From Microplitis mediator (lineage: Eukaryota; Arthropoda; Insecta; Hymenoptera; Braconidae), in the NCBI RefSeq assembly GCF_029852145.1, contig NC_079974.1, positions 17,710,082-17,774,081 of the forward strand: a stretch of DNA of 64,000 nucleotides, in the 5' to 3' direction. Positions within the stretch are counted from its first letter, which is position 1, and each line of letters opens with the position of its first letter. The position numbers were made by a program, and so were the translations under genes. The notes under the pieces were generated by a model, which saw only the letters and a list, made by a program, of their open reading frames with translations, was not told the origin of the DNA and made no database searches. Of the stretch, positions 1 through 10,859 are shown piece by piece.

Positions 1-520
1 TATAAATTATGTTAAAAATGATCATATCCTTGGAAAATTTGATTTAAAATAAAATTTGTATTTTTTACTTCTCGACAATTGAACTTTCATAGCAGGGCTT
101 GTAAAAAATACTGTCTTACAGGTGGACTAAGAAGTAAACATGGGAATCATGATCCGGCTTTACGGTTCGCCTACGGCTTGTAGCAATCAGTACACTCGTT
201 CTCATGCCAATGCATCATAAGCCTTACGCTCATTTCGCAACAACATGATAGTCAAATTATTCGCTTCTTAGTACACGTGTAGCATAAACTACTATTACCG
301 ACTGACATAATGATATATACTGCTTACTGTCGATTTATTCGAAGTAGCTAGTGGGGACTCGTAAGGACTTGCTCGTTCTGTGCGCGCGCATTAACCTCTG
401 CTAATTTTGTCAACAGTGCAATATACTTGTAATTTTAGTAATTAATTAGTGATAATTTTCTCCATAAATTGAACTTCTGAATCATGGATTGCATAGAACA
501 TTGTATGTTACTTATCCGAC
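1..520. other. Non-coding segment with a short inverted repeat
   Basis: No gene is visible. A moderately GC-richer block at about 150-240 is flanked by a short inverted repeat: GGACTAAGAAG near 123 and CTTCTTAGTAC near 264. This suggests an old inverted-repeat element. The word GCCTACGGC inside it recurs near 2190, so it is probably repetitive. A second CG-rich patch lies at 355-400. Confidence 0.35.
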
Positions 521-885
521 TTTTTTTTTTTTATTTATTAATTTAAACTACAATCTGCTAATTAACATTATGTAATTTTTATGGTACATATATTACAGGT
601 GTTAGAGGTAAACTCTATGGCTTGCGAGGTATTTAATTAGTTGAATCGGGTTTTCAGATCTGACGGTTCATATCTTTTCAGTCTTCTGCTAATTTGTTCG
701 ACGTTCAGTAGGTTTGTTGCTAGAGTGTTGGGGTGATACATTAGTCTAGTCTCATAGTTGATGCTGAATTGTTTTATTTCAGATTTTACGGTTGGAATTC
801 CGAGATCTCTGTGAATTATCTTGTTTGACACAAACCATGGCGCGATAGCTATGGTTCTTAGTGTTTTAGACTGGAATCGCTGGAG
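521..885 (-). mobile_element. 5'-truncated Jockey-like LINE, C-terminal tail of ORF2
   Basis: Read on the minus strand, 885 to 637 gives about 82 residues. They resemble the extreme C-terminus of Jockey-clade reverse transcriptases: an LQRFQSKTLRTIA block, then APWFVSN, then HRDLGIPTVKSEI, then a HPN..A.NLL block, then a basic RRLKR tail. A stop codon lies directly upstream, so the copy begins abruptly at 885. About 105 bases of 3' untranslated sequence follow, ending in an A-run (T-run at 521-532 on the + strand). The 9-mer TTATCCGAC occurs on both sides, at 512-520 and 886-894. That is a target-site duplication and fixes both ends. The endonuclease and catalytic RT domains are absent, so this is a dead-on-arrival insertion. 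Family assignment rests on recognising the motif order. Confidence 0.88.
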
Positions 886-894
886 TTATCCGAC

Positions 895-2541
895 TTATAT
901 TATAAATAGTTATTATTATATAATAATGATAATAATATTATTATATCTTCTTAAAACTATCAAGAGCTTTAAAATATTGCGGATGAGAAATTTAATTGTG
1001 GTTATGATAATTTAAAGAGTTTTAATTCCTCGGAGTTTACTGCAGAAAAATTTATGAGGTATTTCTCTTTACTGTAAAAATACTATCTTACTCGTTAAGC
1101 TTTTTAATAGAATTTCTGTGTATTTTAATTATTTACCTGGCTATAATTACATTTATCAAAACATCCAACTCACCGAGCTATTTAAAATATTTCAAATAAG
1201 TATTTTTATTGCGGCTCTAAAGGTTTCACTTCTTTTTGGTTTATTCTACTCGGCGGAGTGATAGAATAAAATTAATGTAACTAAATCATAATTTTTGAAT
1301 TGGGTACTAAGGGTCGAAAAGCTAACAAATCGGCTTTAGCGCTTTCGGGCTTCATTTTAGATATATACTGATCTCGACAGATCTTGATTTAGTTTTGATA
1401 TTTCCATAACTTACTTAGAAGTTAATATTAATACACAATTGATTTTCATAAATTTACTGAGCACAAAACGAGCTAGCTGAATAGATATTTAGAATATTCA
1501 GAAAAAACAATTGAAAAAAATTGTTCGTGATACAGCATCGAAACTTCAAGTGTCGGTGTCTGTGCAGCGAGTCGAAAGAAGCTAATTTCAGCCCAATGAC
1601 CCCACAAATATTAGTAAACGCGTAAATTACAAATGTCTTTTTCACCGAATGATAAAAACTAGCGCATGTGTCATTCTTCCCACTAACAGAAATAAAAATT
1701 AAAATTTTCAAGTACAGATCTGGTGAAAAATTGTAGACACACCACAGAGGAAGTGGTTCGCAATTATTCACGCAGCTTAAAATGTTCTATTTTCGTCCCT
1801 AGGTGTGTAATATACTATTGTCAGCGGGCAGAAAAAAATTTGTTTTAGCTCTTGGGAAGAAACAAACAATTTTTCTGCCCGTTCCAAGCCAGTTTCACTC
1901 TTGATTTCAACTTTGATACGTGTCATTTATTTATTAATAATTATCGATTGTCAATTTTATTTATGTAAGTGATAGTTTTGACTTTGTGATCGTATTTGTT
2001 ATTTCTGCTTAATTATAGATTGCGATTCACAATTGAACCCTACGCTAATAACTGATCACACCATTGGTCTTAAATTAATTTGTTTTTGACTGGCTGCTGA
2101 CATTGAAGTTTGAAGATTCAATGCAGTTAATCATGAAAAACATACTGTTTGAGACAGGATTAAATACGATTTCAGACTGCAGGGTATTGCCTACGGCTCA
2201 GGCAGACAACTTCACTTTGGTTTGAAATCGTCTTGTTTCATTTCTAGTTACAAAATATACTATTTACAGGTCAAAATTAAGTATTATTTAAACTTACGCA
2301 TCTCTAGCTTTTTTGAATTGATTTAAATATTTTTTTGATCTAAAAAAAATCTTATCTACTTTAAATTCCTGTTAAAAAATCTACCTTTTTAAAGATCGAA
2401 TTTAAAATTAACTATTTAATTGTTTTTAATTACTATTTTCAATCAACTTATTTATCGTGATATTATTTGAGGTAGTATTATGATACTATTAGTATCAACA
2501 TACATATGTTTGAGTGAATCACATTGTACAATGTGCTTGCG
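895..2541. other. AT-rich stretch without a recognised gene
   Basis: No exon with paired splice sites was found. A short imperfect inverted repeat with GGGCAGAAAAA and TTTTTCTGCCC arms lies at about 1827-1882. A phrase near 1801 (AGGTGTGTAATAT) recurs near 31607, suggesting fragments of dispersed repeats. Pairs such as GATTTCAGAC and GAAATCGTC near 2170-2235 suggest another decayed inverted repeat. Confidence 0.4.
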
Positions 2542-2727
2542 TCACGTTGAATCGAGTTCTACCTTAATTGCATCTTCGAAACAAGGACCTCGGCCAATGT
2601 TCGTGATTATTCTGCAATTATCGTCGACAATAACGCTACAAGCTTCAACTATACAACGTTGATTGATACATATTCCAAAATGAATCCCGCAGGATTTGAA
2701 AGTCTCTTGATAATATACGTCAAACAT
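2542..2727 (-). CDS. Candidate small cysteine-rich ORF or exon, unknown
   Basis: The product is not recognised. The minus-strand frame encodes 61 residues from the ATG and stays open upstream to about 2769, adding about 14 codons. The peptide is unusual for this AT-rich DNA: it is not low-complexity and contains six cysteines, including CGIHFGIC, a later QRC and EAC, and a PCFED near the end. It ends with a TGA. No convincing acceptor (pyrimidine tract plus AG) was found just upstream on the minus strand, and no signal peptide is visible in this piece. It could be a terminal exon of a small secreted protein, a domesticated fragment, or chance. A weaker 60-residue overlapping + strand frame (2480-2662) is regarded as its shadow. 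Confidence 0.25.
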   Translation of the reverse strand: MFDVYYQETFKSCGIHFGICINQRCIVEACSVIVDDNCRIITNIGRGPCFEDAIKVELDST

Positions 2728-3047
2728 AGTAACAATTTCGACGCCGGAAATTGTGATACAAATTGATTGTCAAACATTCACGTTTTCAATTTAAAAAATA
2801 TATACACCTATTTATCAATATTCTGTACTGAGTATAAAACATTTGCATTTGACAGTACCAATATTAAGTCTACTTATTCATTTTTTTAAAAATAAAATTT
2901 TATCTAATAATTTTTTTTTCTTTTCACCTTTTTATTTATGCATATTTGTTAATTTGTAGATGTCCTAGTTTTTTTTCTTCGTGTTGATCTTATTAATACT
3001 AGAAATCAATAACTTTTACATGATCATTATTATTTTTTTTACAACTA

Positions 3048-3948
3048 CAGTCGGACCTTGTTATAAGACTATTGTTATGTCAGAAATTGACATAAATGAA
3101 TGTTTTTGTGGGTATTTGGCCCAAGCCAAAGCCTATAGACCGGGAACCCCAGAGATCTTTTATAAAGGAGGATAGGTTTATTTTTAAATTAATAAAACGA
3201 TATTTAAATTTTAATTTCTAACTATATTGTCAAATCAATTACAAAATTGTTGAGATTGAGAGATTATTCTCTGATAACACTGTTTGAGATAAGTACTAGA
3301 TCATTTTCAGTTATACAATTTTTCGGTACGTTATTTAAATCAGTTCTTCATAATTAATAATAAAAATATTAGGTGGCTAATCAGCCGACTCAAATTTACA
3401 AAATTCAAAATTATATTTACTATTTTAATTTTAAATTACATGGGTTTGAATTTTAATGTTATAAATCGGATATTACTAAACTGAACATTTTTAAATTTTA
3501 TTTAATATTTTTATTATTTTGTTATACCCGTTTTCCTGTAAGAATACTTGATGAACTTCAAATTAAGTAATTATACTAGTTTAATTTATACTAACACTTT
3601 TCTTTTTCTTTTTCTTCATTGTAAAAACTTGTTCACACCTTGATGAATGCAGCCAGAAGAGAGCGAGACTTTAATTTTTTTTCTCGGGCCCAAAATTTTC
3701 TTATCTGCCCCTCCATATTTGTCATCTTGGTCGATGCACGCATTATTCTCCCCACTATGATTTTCCTTGACAGATCTTTTGATGTTCGCGTGGCTCATTG
3801 TGTGTTATAAAATTTTATGAATTAAAAAAAAATTATTTTGAAAATTATAAAAATTAATCGGACGTCACACTATCATTCTGTCTTTTTTATAAACCAGGTA
3901 TCGCGAAAGTTTGAGAGAGAAACTAATAGTCATAACGAGGTCCTACTG
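3048..3948. mobile_element. pogo-like (Tc1/mariner superfamily) non-autonomous element
   Basis: The left end reads CAGTCGGACCTTGTTATAAG and the right end, on the other strand, CAGTAGGACCTCGTTATGAC. These are matching terminal inverted repeats of about 25-30 bp. Both ends abut TA (3046-3047 and 3949-3950), the target duplication of the Tc1/mariner group. CAGT...ACCTCGTTATA ends are typical of pogo/Tigger-like elements in insects. At 901 bp, with only short unrelated ORFs (such as 60 residues on the minus strand at 3616-3798), it has no transposase and must be non-autonomous. The arms are diverged, so the copy is old. Confidence 0.75.
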
Positions 3949-3950
3949 TA

Positions 3951-5050
3951 ATTATAACAAATAACAACATTTAATACAAGTATTAATAAAATTTTCATTA
4001 TAATTCATTTTTCTAGAAGTTTGACAGTTATTTTTTTACGATACTGTCAAAAAAATAATAAATATGAAAAATTGACAATAGTTATTTTATGAACGATTTT
4101 TTTAGATGTCAACATGGAAAAAAAAATAATGAGACATCTAATAAAAAATTTAAATTACCAAAATACACATACAAAGGATTTTCTTGCAAGGTCGAGCTAC
4201 TCTATAGCGCTTGAATAAACTATGAGGACAGTGACATGAGAAGTAGTGTATTCGTAGATCTAGAACACGAGTGGGCGAGTGTTGATTTATTTTCGTGTCA
4301 GATGTGTTAGATTTTTTTTTTTACTTATCCTTCTTTTCATCTGTATCTTTTTTTTTCTAGCATCATAAAAGCTTAGCATCAACATTAACATCTTTTCTGT
4401 TATTTAGATATTAGCATTACTTAGTACTATACCTAGTATGAAACGTTGCTCGTTTAAACAACATGCATGGATGAACTGAATAATAGGCCAATTGAGTCTC
4501 TAGTTGTTGTACCGCAGTACGTATGTATAGTTTTCGATTCCAATTCTCTGGACTAATGAGTTTCACGATGTTCATGAGAGCAACAGAGAGTATATATTAT
4601 CTCTGTTAATCTTTCTCTCTCACACTTTGCCACTATATCTCTTTCTCTCTCTTGGTGAATTGCTTGGGCTGTTGAGTGTATACATCTGTCGCAGTGGGAT
4701 TCAAATTTATATTCATTTTATTTTTTTTAATTAATACACAATACATATGTATATTTAATGTTAACTCTAGTTGCAATATTCATGCACTCATCCGTGATTT
4801 TCAATTATTCTACTACTATAATTCACTACTAATTAATTCATTACCTATTGTTAGCTCAATATTTTTCGTCAGCTGCGTTATTTGAAAATATTTTTTTTTT
4901 CAGTTTTAATTAATACACTTTTTGCTTGGATATGAATTTATAAGTTTATTTATTTATTTTAATTTTTTTTTTTTGCATACCGAACCCGAAACTGACTCAA
5001 AATTGCCCTTAAGACTGTGTTTAATTAGCATAATAAGTTTTTAAGCGCAA
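3951..5050. other. AT-rich stretch without a recognised gene
   Basis: No supported exon is present. The sequence has homopolymer T-runs, and a CT-rich tract at about 4605-4655 (repeated CTCTCT) could be a simple repeat. The + strand ORF at 4676-4885 is AT-rich, hydrophobic and has no splice context, so it is not called. Confidence 0.4.
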
Positions 5051-5120
5051 AGTTGGTGGCTTGAGTGGCGGACGGTTGGTTCGTTAATTTCCGAGGGTCG
5101 AATCTACTGGATGATCCTTG
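5050..5120 (+). other. tRNA-like / possible SINE head
   Basis: TGGCTTGAGTGG at 5057-5068 resembles an RNA polymerase III A box of the Leu/Ser tRNA type with one extra base. GGGTCGAATCT at 5095-5105 resembles a B box. The spacing is about right for an internal pol III promoter. A cloverleaf with intact acceptor stem could not be drawn by eye, so a tRNA-derived SINE or a decayed tRNA copy is more likely than a working tRNA. Confidence 0.25.
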
Positions 5121-5519
5121 AATATTCATGCTCGTGTACAGTGGATTAAAAATAAAATAAAGTATTCGTGAATATTAAAAAATAGATTCATTAAATTTGT
5201 CGGTTTTTTTTTTTTAACATTTTTTTTCTTCTAATTTTTGAATAAAGGCTAGTTTTAGTTCTACTTAAGTGATTTAGTTTTATTGATATAACTTTTATAT
5301 TTTGTAATGAGTATAAAATTGGATTATTTTAGTGCTTTTGCGGCATTTTTATGGTATTATACAATTTTAATTAAATTTTTTTATGTTTTTTCAAGAAGTA
5401 CTTTTATTTAGTTGTATCTATTATTATTAAAATTTAAAGGATCTATGATTTTTTACAAGACTTTTTAGAGTAAGTGTGTAAGTAAGAAAGTTACACAAAC
5501 GCAAATGCTCGTCTATCAA

Positions 5520-5562
5520 ATCTGGTGCCAGAATGGCGGGACCAACCGGCGCCTTTACTACT
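5520..5562. other. Short GC-rich island
   Basis: A patch containing GGCGGGACCAACCGGCGCC stands out from its AT-rich surroundings, about 270 bp upstream of the exon at 5828. An ATG inside it opens a 32-codon frame that ends near 5630. Nothing else supports translation. It could be a control element or an untranslated exon. Confidence 0.2.
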
Positions 5563-5827
5563 GTTTTTCTTCAAACCCTCGTCTCTTTTCACCAAACGTC
5601 TACTATCATACTTATACTTTCACGATTTTAAGTTACTTTCAAAGCTTTTAATCTTTAAAATGATATTTAAAATACAAAATTTAAACAAAAATAGTTAGTA
5701 AAAGAATAGCTTATAAAAATTTAATTAATAATCATGAAATAAAACTTAATAACGTATAGAGAGTGATGTTTTTTATCGAGCTAAATATTTTGTGGTTTAA
5801 TAATTCATCTCGATCTTCTATTTTCAG

Positions 5828-5905
5828 GATGTTCTATATTAAAGATGATGGAAAGTGGGTTTTACCGTGGATGTTACTAGATATTGCTGCTGTTTCATAC
5901 AACGG
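5828..5905 (+). CDS. Internal coding exon of an unidentified gene (78 bp)
   Basis: A pyrimidine-rich tract ending TTCTATTTTCAG (to 5827) is followed by 78 bp, then the donor GTGAGT at 5906-5911. Only one of the three frames is open: one base completes a codon, 25 codons follow, and two bases (GG) remain, so both flanking introns are phase 2. The encoded stretch includes DGKWVLPWMLLDIAAVSYN, a charged loop leading into a hydrophobic, tryptophan-containing segment that could be the start of a membrane helix. The gene is not identified. A small insect multi-pass membrane protein would fit, but this is inference. The exon at 62356-62442 has matching phase and is the nearest in-frame partner found on this strand. 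Confidence 0.7.
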
Positions 5906-5965
5906 GTGAGTTTACATTTTGTGTCATATTTTTATTATCAATTTTTTGTATAACAAAAAAAACAC

Positions 5966-5967
<2 letters not shown>

Positions 5968-6042
<75 letters not shown>
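5968..6042. repeat. (AT)n microsatellite, about 75 bp
   Basis: An uninterrupted AT dinucleotide run lies about 60 bp after the donor of the 5828 exon and before the LINE fragment at 6188. It is likely length-polymorphic. Shorter AT runs occur at 8181-8207 and 30318-30367. Confidence 0.95.
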
Positions 6043-6044
<2 letters not shown>

Positions 6045-6187
6045 CGTGGAGACTTTTAAAAACGTATTTTCTTCTGCAATTGCTTGAAATAACCCCTTGA
6101 AATGTGTCACGTTTACGTAAGCAGATTTTTATATTCTTCCAACATTGAAATCGGTTTTAATAAGCCAAATTAATTCAAATTTCATTT

Positions 6188-7360
6188 TTGAACAGTAATT
6201 GGAATGAAATTTTTAGTGGTGTTCCGCAAGGTAGCGTGCTAGGACCGTTGCTTTATTCAATTCATGTATCTGATTTAGGTTTATTATTAAATAAATGCAA
6301 GCATTTATATTATGCGGATGATTTGGTAATATATCGTGAATGTAAGCTAAGTGATATTATAAATTGTATTAAAATTCTAAATGATGAGGTTATGATTATC
6401 ACGGAGTGGTGTAGGAAAAATGGACTTAAACTTAATACTGGCAAAACTAAATCGATAATTTTTGGTACCTCGTTTAAATTAATTGACATAGAAAGTATTG
6501 TGATTCCTAATATTACTGTCGATGGTACTCAAATTGATTATTGTAAATCGGTAAAATATTTAGGTGTCATTCTAGATGATACACTTACTTGGTCACTACA
6601 AATTACAGAAATATGTAAAAGCAGTATAGTAGCAGGACACTGGTGCAATTAAAAATTAATGGCGATATCTTTAATTTACAACTAAAAAAAAAATTGGTTG
6701 TGACCTTAATGTTTCCGATTTTTGACTATTGTGCTGCAATTTATACCGATATTACTAGTCAACAGCAAATTAGACTACAGAGAAAGCTTGACGCTTGCGT
6801 TCCATACATATTTAGGATATCTAAGTATGAACATGTAACGCTGTATTATACAAGCTTACGATGGTTGACGTTGAAATCAAGGTGTGAGTTTTTCTTATCA
6901 TGTCTAATATATAAAGCTTTGTATCTAACTCAAAAACCACTAATTAGAAATGATTTATCTATTATAGAGCCTCATTCTCGCAGAGGCGACATTCGTCAAA
7001 ATTATCATGAGCTGCCTAATAGTCATAGTGCTAAATATGATAGGTCATTTCTGGTTAGTGCTATCAGAGCTTGGAATAAGTTACCAGCTAATTGTACGCA
7101 ACAGCCAACTTTTTTGGAATTCCGTAAATCAAGTTATGAATATTTTTTGAGTCATAATAACTAATTATATTGCTTTATTTGTGTGGATTGGGATGGAGAC
7201 TAGATTGATTAATGTGTTAAATATGTTAAATAAATGTAAATAATCGCCTATTGCTAATTACACTAATGTATACTATACGATTAAATGTATCTGTTTTGGA
7301 TGGCTGCAAGGAGTTACAACTTCATGGCCAATCAACAATAAATAATAATAATAATAATTA
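6188..7360 (+). mobile_element. Truncated, frameshifted CR1/Kiri-like LINE
   Basis: Two + strand frames form one broken reverse transcriptase. The first (6188-6652) carries GVPQGSVLGPLLY at residues 11-23 and the catalytic YADD at 42-45, then a GLKLNTGKTK block. The second (6643-7164), in another frame, carries the C-terminal region: a FPIFDYCAAIY block, RRKLDACVPYIF-like residues, and near the end SFLVSAIRAWNKLP, typical of CR1/L2/Kiri-type LINEs. The endonuclease and N-terminal RT parts are missing, and the frame changes near 6640, so the copy is dead. A 3' untranslated stretch of about 175 bp leads to an (AAT)n tail at about 7340-7358, which marks the 3' end. No clear target duplication was found, so the 5' boundary is approximate. 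Confidence 0.9.
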
Positions 7361-7552
7361 TATTTAAAAACATAATTTCTAAAATAGCAAGTCAACATGT
7401 CTTTTAAGAGTGATTCGCAAATAATTTTGTCCAAGTTTTTTTCCCAAATGGAAGCTCTTTTCACAAGACACATATATCAAGGCTCGATGCACTACTCTAT
7501 CATCTATAATAGCGTTTCTCAGTCTAATTTATTGCGAGTTTCCATTCGGTTA

Positions 7553-8073
7553 CACGGAAAGAAAATTATGGTAACTGTTTTTAATGTGTTGACGAAATAA
7601 AAACCGATAACGTTATTGTAATAATAACAACTTGAAATTATGGGATAAATGACCATCATTTCTGGCAAAAGTTGCCATATCAATGCGAACAATTTCTATA
7701 ATTATGGTAATAGTTCCTATATCGTATTGTAATTGAATTATGGTAATGATTAATCATAGTCATCGAAATAGTTCCCAAAGTCACATAGTTATGAATCCTA
7801 TATCTACATTGGAACGATTCCTACCCTAATTAAAGAAAATGATTTACTCAATGATGAATGTATATAGTATTAAAATTGAATTGTTTTGAATCATTTCAAA
7901 TTATTTTGAATCTTTTTTTTTTAATCAGGGTAGGTTCATATGGGAATAATTTTTTGCATTATGGTAATGGGTGCTATTCCTATAATCGATACTTCAAAAA
8001 AATTTGTTGCCATACGATATAGGAATCATTCTTATAATATATTGTAATTGTTACCATAAATTTCTCTCGGTGT
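7553..8073. mobile_element. MITE, CACGG terminus, TATGGTAA/TTACCATA word family
   Basis: The left end is CACGGAAAGAAAATTATGGT preceded by TA. The right end, reverse-complemented, reads CACCGAGAGAAATTTATGGT. The interior repeatedly uses TATGGTAA and its complement together with TTCCTAT/ATAGGAA. The element at 61101-62053 uses the same word and a similar end, so the two belong to one family. No coding capacity is present. Confidence 0.7.
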
Positions 8074-8383
8074 GAAAAAAATTTGGACAAAGTCTCCATT
8101 TGCTGTACAATTGCAATGAATACAGTTCCATTTGTCCCTCCGATTGCAAAAGAAAAAAAAAGTACCAACCACCCTTAAGCATATATATATATATATATAT
8201 ATATATTTAGCGACGAACCTTTAGGATTAGATTGAAACAATCACTACCTAAGTCGCCAAATACCATAGAGTGAAACGTTGTGAGCGATAATGAGAAGAGG
8301 AGAGATGGAAAAATTAATTTGTGGGGTGAGAGGCTTTTCGTCATAATTTTTTCTTATTATTTTTTCTGTGATTATTCTCATTT

Positions 8384-8880
8384 TTAACTTCTCGCTATGA
8401 AAATCAAAAATTTGGTAAAAAAATTAGAAGTTATTGGTTTTGATCCGATTTTCAAAAATCAAGTTTTCATCAGATCTCGACGTTTTGAGGTTCAAGGAAG
8501 CTATTCTGACTATTTTTGGATGGACGTCCGCGTATGTATGTGTGTGTGTATGAATGTACGTTAACTAATTTTTGTCGTACAATATCTTTGAAACAAATCA
8601 ACCGATTTGGACGTGCTTAGCTGCAGTCGAAAGGGCTCATCAAGACTTAGATCTGATTAGATTTTGAAGTTCATTGGTCGAGTAGTTGACGAGTTATAAA
8701 AAAAAAAAATTTTTTTTTATTAAGTTATTTTTATATAACTCATAATTGCCCAATTTTTTTAAAAATGTAATCAGTTTTGAGTCTTTATGAGCCCCTTCAA
8801 TTGCCGTCAAGCACGTCCAAATCGGTTGATTCGTTCTAAAGATATCGTACGACCAAAATTAATTAATTTTTTTTAATAAT
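8384..8880. repeat. Dispersed inverted-repeat family R (AACTTCCCGCTA-ended)
   Basis: The copy starts with a variant of TTAACTTCCCGCTA. It continues through a conserved phrase (AAGCTATTCTGACTATTTT), a TG-rich tract, then an internal palindrome centred near 8708. The arm at about 8568-8690 is repeated in reverse at about 8725-8850, with the shared phrase AATCAACCGATTTGGACGTG. Other copies or parts lie near 15180-15780, 17810-18115, 18668-18960, 26320-26400, and 40690-43215 (split by later insertions). No ORF of note. Confidence 0.7.
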
Positions 8881-8924
8881 GTATTTTGTTTGGTTGAACA
8901 ACAAAAGAAACATATCTCAACTTC

Positions 8925-9006
8925 GAAAAGCCCAAAAATTTGCAAATAATAACGTTTTTGAGCTTTCTGAGCTCGAAGACAGCGGGAAGTTTTGGGGTTG
9001 GCCCAT
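8925..9006 (+). repeat. Dispersed repeat S, left part (split by the next element)
   Basis: The stretch containing GAGCTTTCTGAGCTCGAAGA and ending GGTTGGCCCA matches 59945-60003. Its continuation after the insertion begins near 9370 (CAG...TTTTTCAG), matching the sequence that follows the other copy. The second copy therefore serves as an empty site for the element at 9007-9369. Confidence 0.65.
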
Positions 9007-9369
9007 CCCGACTAGAATTTTTTCCTGATTTGCCTGAAGTACCATAAGAACCTTGTCAGGTTAATGTAAGGTTTGCCTTATTAGGGCAAACCTGACGAGT
9101 TCCTAATGAGGATCTCATCAGGATATCCTTGTTCAAAAAACAGTTATTAGCTATTTTTTAAAATAATTGCTAATAAGGTAACCCTGATAAGGATATGATG
9201 AGGATATCCTGGTAAGGATCTGATAAGGTAATCCTGCTAAGGACCTCATGGGTCATTAGCGTCACATCCATATTAGTTCCTCGTCAGGATATCCTGATCA
9301 GGACCTTATTTGAAATAAGGTTAATCTGATAAGGAACTTGTCAGATCCTTATGAAAAATTCTAGTCGGG
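9007..9369. mobile_element. MITE with CCCGACTAGAATTTTT termini
   Basis: The left end CCCGACTAGAATTTTTTCCT and the right end ATGAAAAATTCTAGTCGGG are inverted copies. The 363-bp interior is built from many variants of CCTGATAAGGA in both orientations. It interrupts repeat S, whose uninterrupted copy near 60003 shows the empty site. The boundaries are therefore supported by both the inverted termini and the comparison. Non-coding. Confidence 0.8.
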
Positions 9370-10480
9370 CAGAAGGTCAACCGTTTTTCAGTTTTTTTTT
9401 TTTAAATATATATTATTTTAATCATTATTCACTGTATTCATAGACGTCATAATAATATTAAAGAAGCAAAAGCGTTGTTAAATTACTTGAAACGATCAGG
9501 ATATAAGCGTAGCTTCTCATCTTTTTTTAACTTTCGCGCTTGTACCGCAATATCGACGATAACGACGACGACAACGTTAGTGGGTCGCATTGTTTTTTTT
9601 TCTTTTTTATCTTAAAGCATCATCATGAGAAAGACGTTTCAAAAGAAATAAGAAAAACTGGCAAGTCAATACCTTAGCTATTTTTTCCAATGTCAATTTG
9701 CTCTGAGCAATGTCTGACTCGTTTCATTTCTTTTCCCTTGAATCAATTCACCTTTTGTCTTCTATTCTATTTGCTTTTTTTTTAACTGACGTTTTTTATC
9801 ACTAAGTGGAGCTTGTTGAATAAAAACCCGTTATGCAACATTATTACCATCACATATTGACAATTTTTACAAATCACAATAACACAAATAAAAAACGATA
9901 CAAAAATCTGACGAAGGTCTGATCGCGTAAAGTAAACCCGAAATTATCCACGTCAATGAGCTTGAGGCCATTATTATTAAATACATTATCGAGTTCAAAA
10001 AGCTTAAAACTAACGTTTAGACAGCAAATACTTTTTTTTTTCTTTTTTATGTTCGAAATATTAAATATAAAAAATTCAAAGTTGGTAAAAAGTGATTTTT
10101 TTTTATAAATTTTTTATTCGAAGGTCGACATACACACTTAGTCATTATCCTAAAAGTAGGTATAAATAAATGCTTTATAAGATTTCAAAACCTTGACATT
10201 TGATAAGAATTTCGAGTTTTCAAAAGTCAGACTGAAATCAATAACTTGTTTTCCTTTTCCTTTTTTTTTTTAAATTTAAAATTCTATTAAAAACAAAATG
10301 AGAAAAATATTAATAACATAAGATAAAAGATCGTATGAACAAAAAATAAAATTAAAAACATGTCGTGGTATATTGCCGAGTAAAATACGAATGAACGGGT
10401 AAAAATCGAAAGCTCAAATATATGAGTGCACGTGGTAGAATCATAATTCAGCTCAGCCAATAAAGACCATCCCAACTTTT
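9370..10480. other. AT-rich stretch without a recognised gene
   Basis: No exon is supported. A small CG-patch near 9545-9580 contains repeated ACGACGAC-like triplets. The rest is A/T-run rich. The minus-strand 62-codon frame at 10287-10475 is hydrophobic low-complexity and is not called. Confidence 0.4.
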
Positions 10481-10855
10481 TTTTTTATTTTTACAAGCAC
10501 CGTCTCTTCTGCATTCACATCTTTATGTTTTTATTTATTTATTATTATTTTTTTTTCCATCCATTACTTTTCTCTTTTCTCTACATCCCTTCAATTCGTT
10601 TTTCGTAACGGATTTTCCCGCGACAACCAGAATTCTATATATATTCTTCCTTGTATATTTTCTCTGTCGCTCTTACGTCATTCGACGACGTTGCAAGCTC
10701 TTTAATTTTTCTTTTTATTTTACATCATTTTTTTTAGTTTTTTTTTATTCTCTTCTTCGTGATCTCTTTTTATCTCTTAGATTTCTTTCGGTCGTCTCTA
10801 CTTGGTCGCTTCTTCATCCACTCCATAGATGTCGTTGTCCTTTTTCCACTGCCAC
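10480..10855 (+). other. Pyrimidine-rich strand-asymmetric tract
   Basis: For nearly 400 bp the + strand is dominated by C and T, with long T-runs and many TCTC/CTTT words, before the composition changes sharply to a CG-richer island. This could be a promoter-proximal polypyrimidine region or an unusually extended splice-type tract. No ORF. Confidence 0.4.
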
Positions 10856-10859
10856 AACG

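Noticed and set aside
5050..5120. Functional tRNA gene
   Set aside because: A and B box-like motifs are present, but no complete cloverleaf with paired acceptor stem could be drawn.
5884..6087. 67-codon ORF with a long Tyr-Ile repeat
   Set aside because: It is a read-through of the (AT)n microsatellite after the exon donor at 5906.
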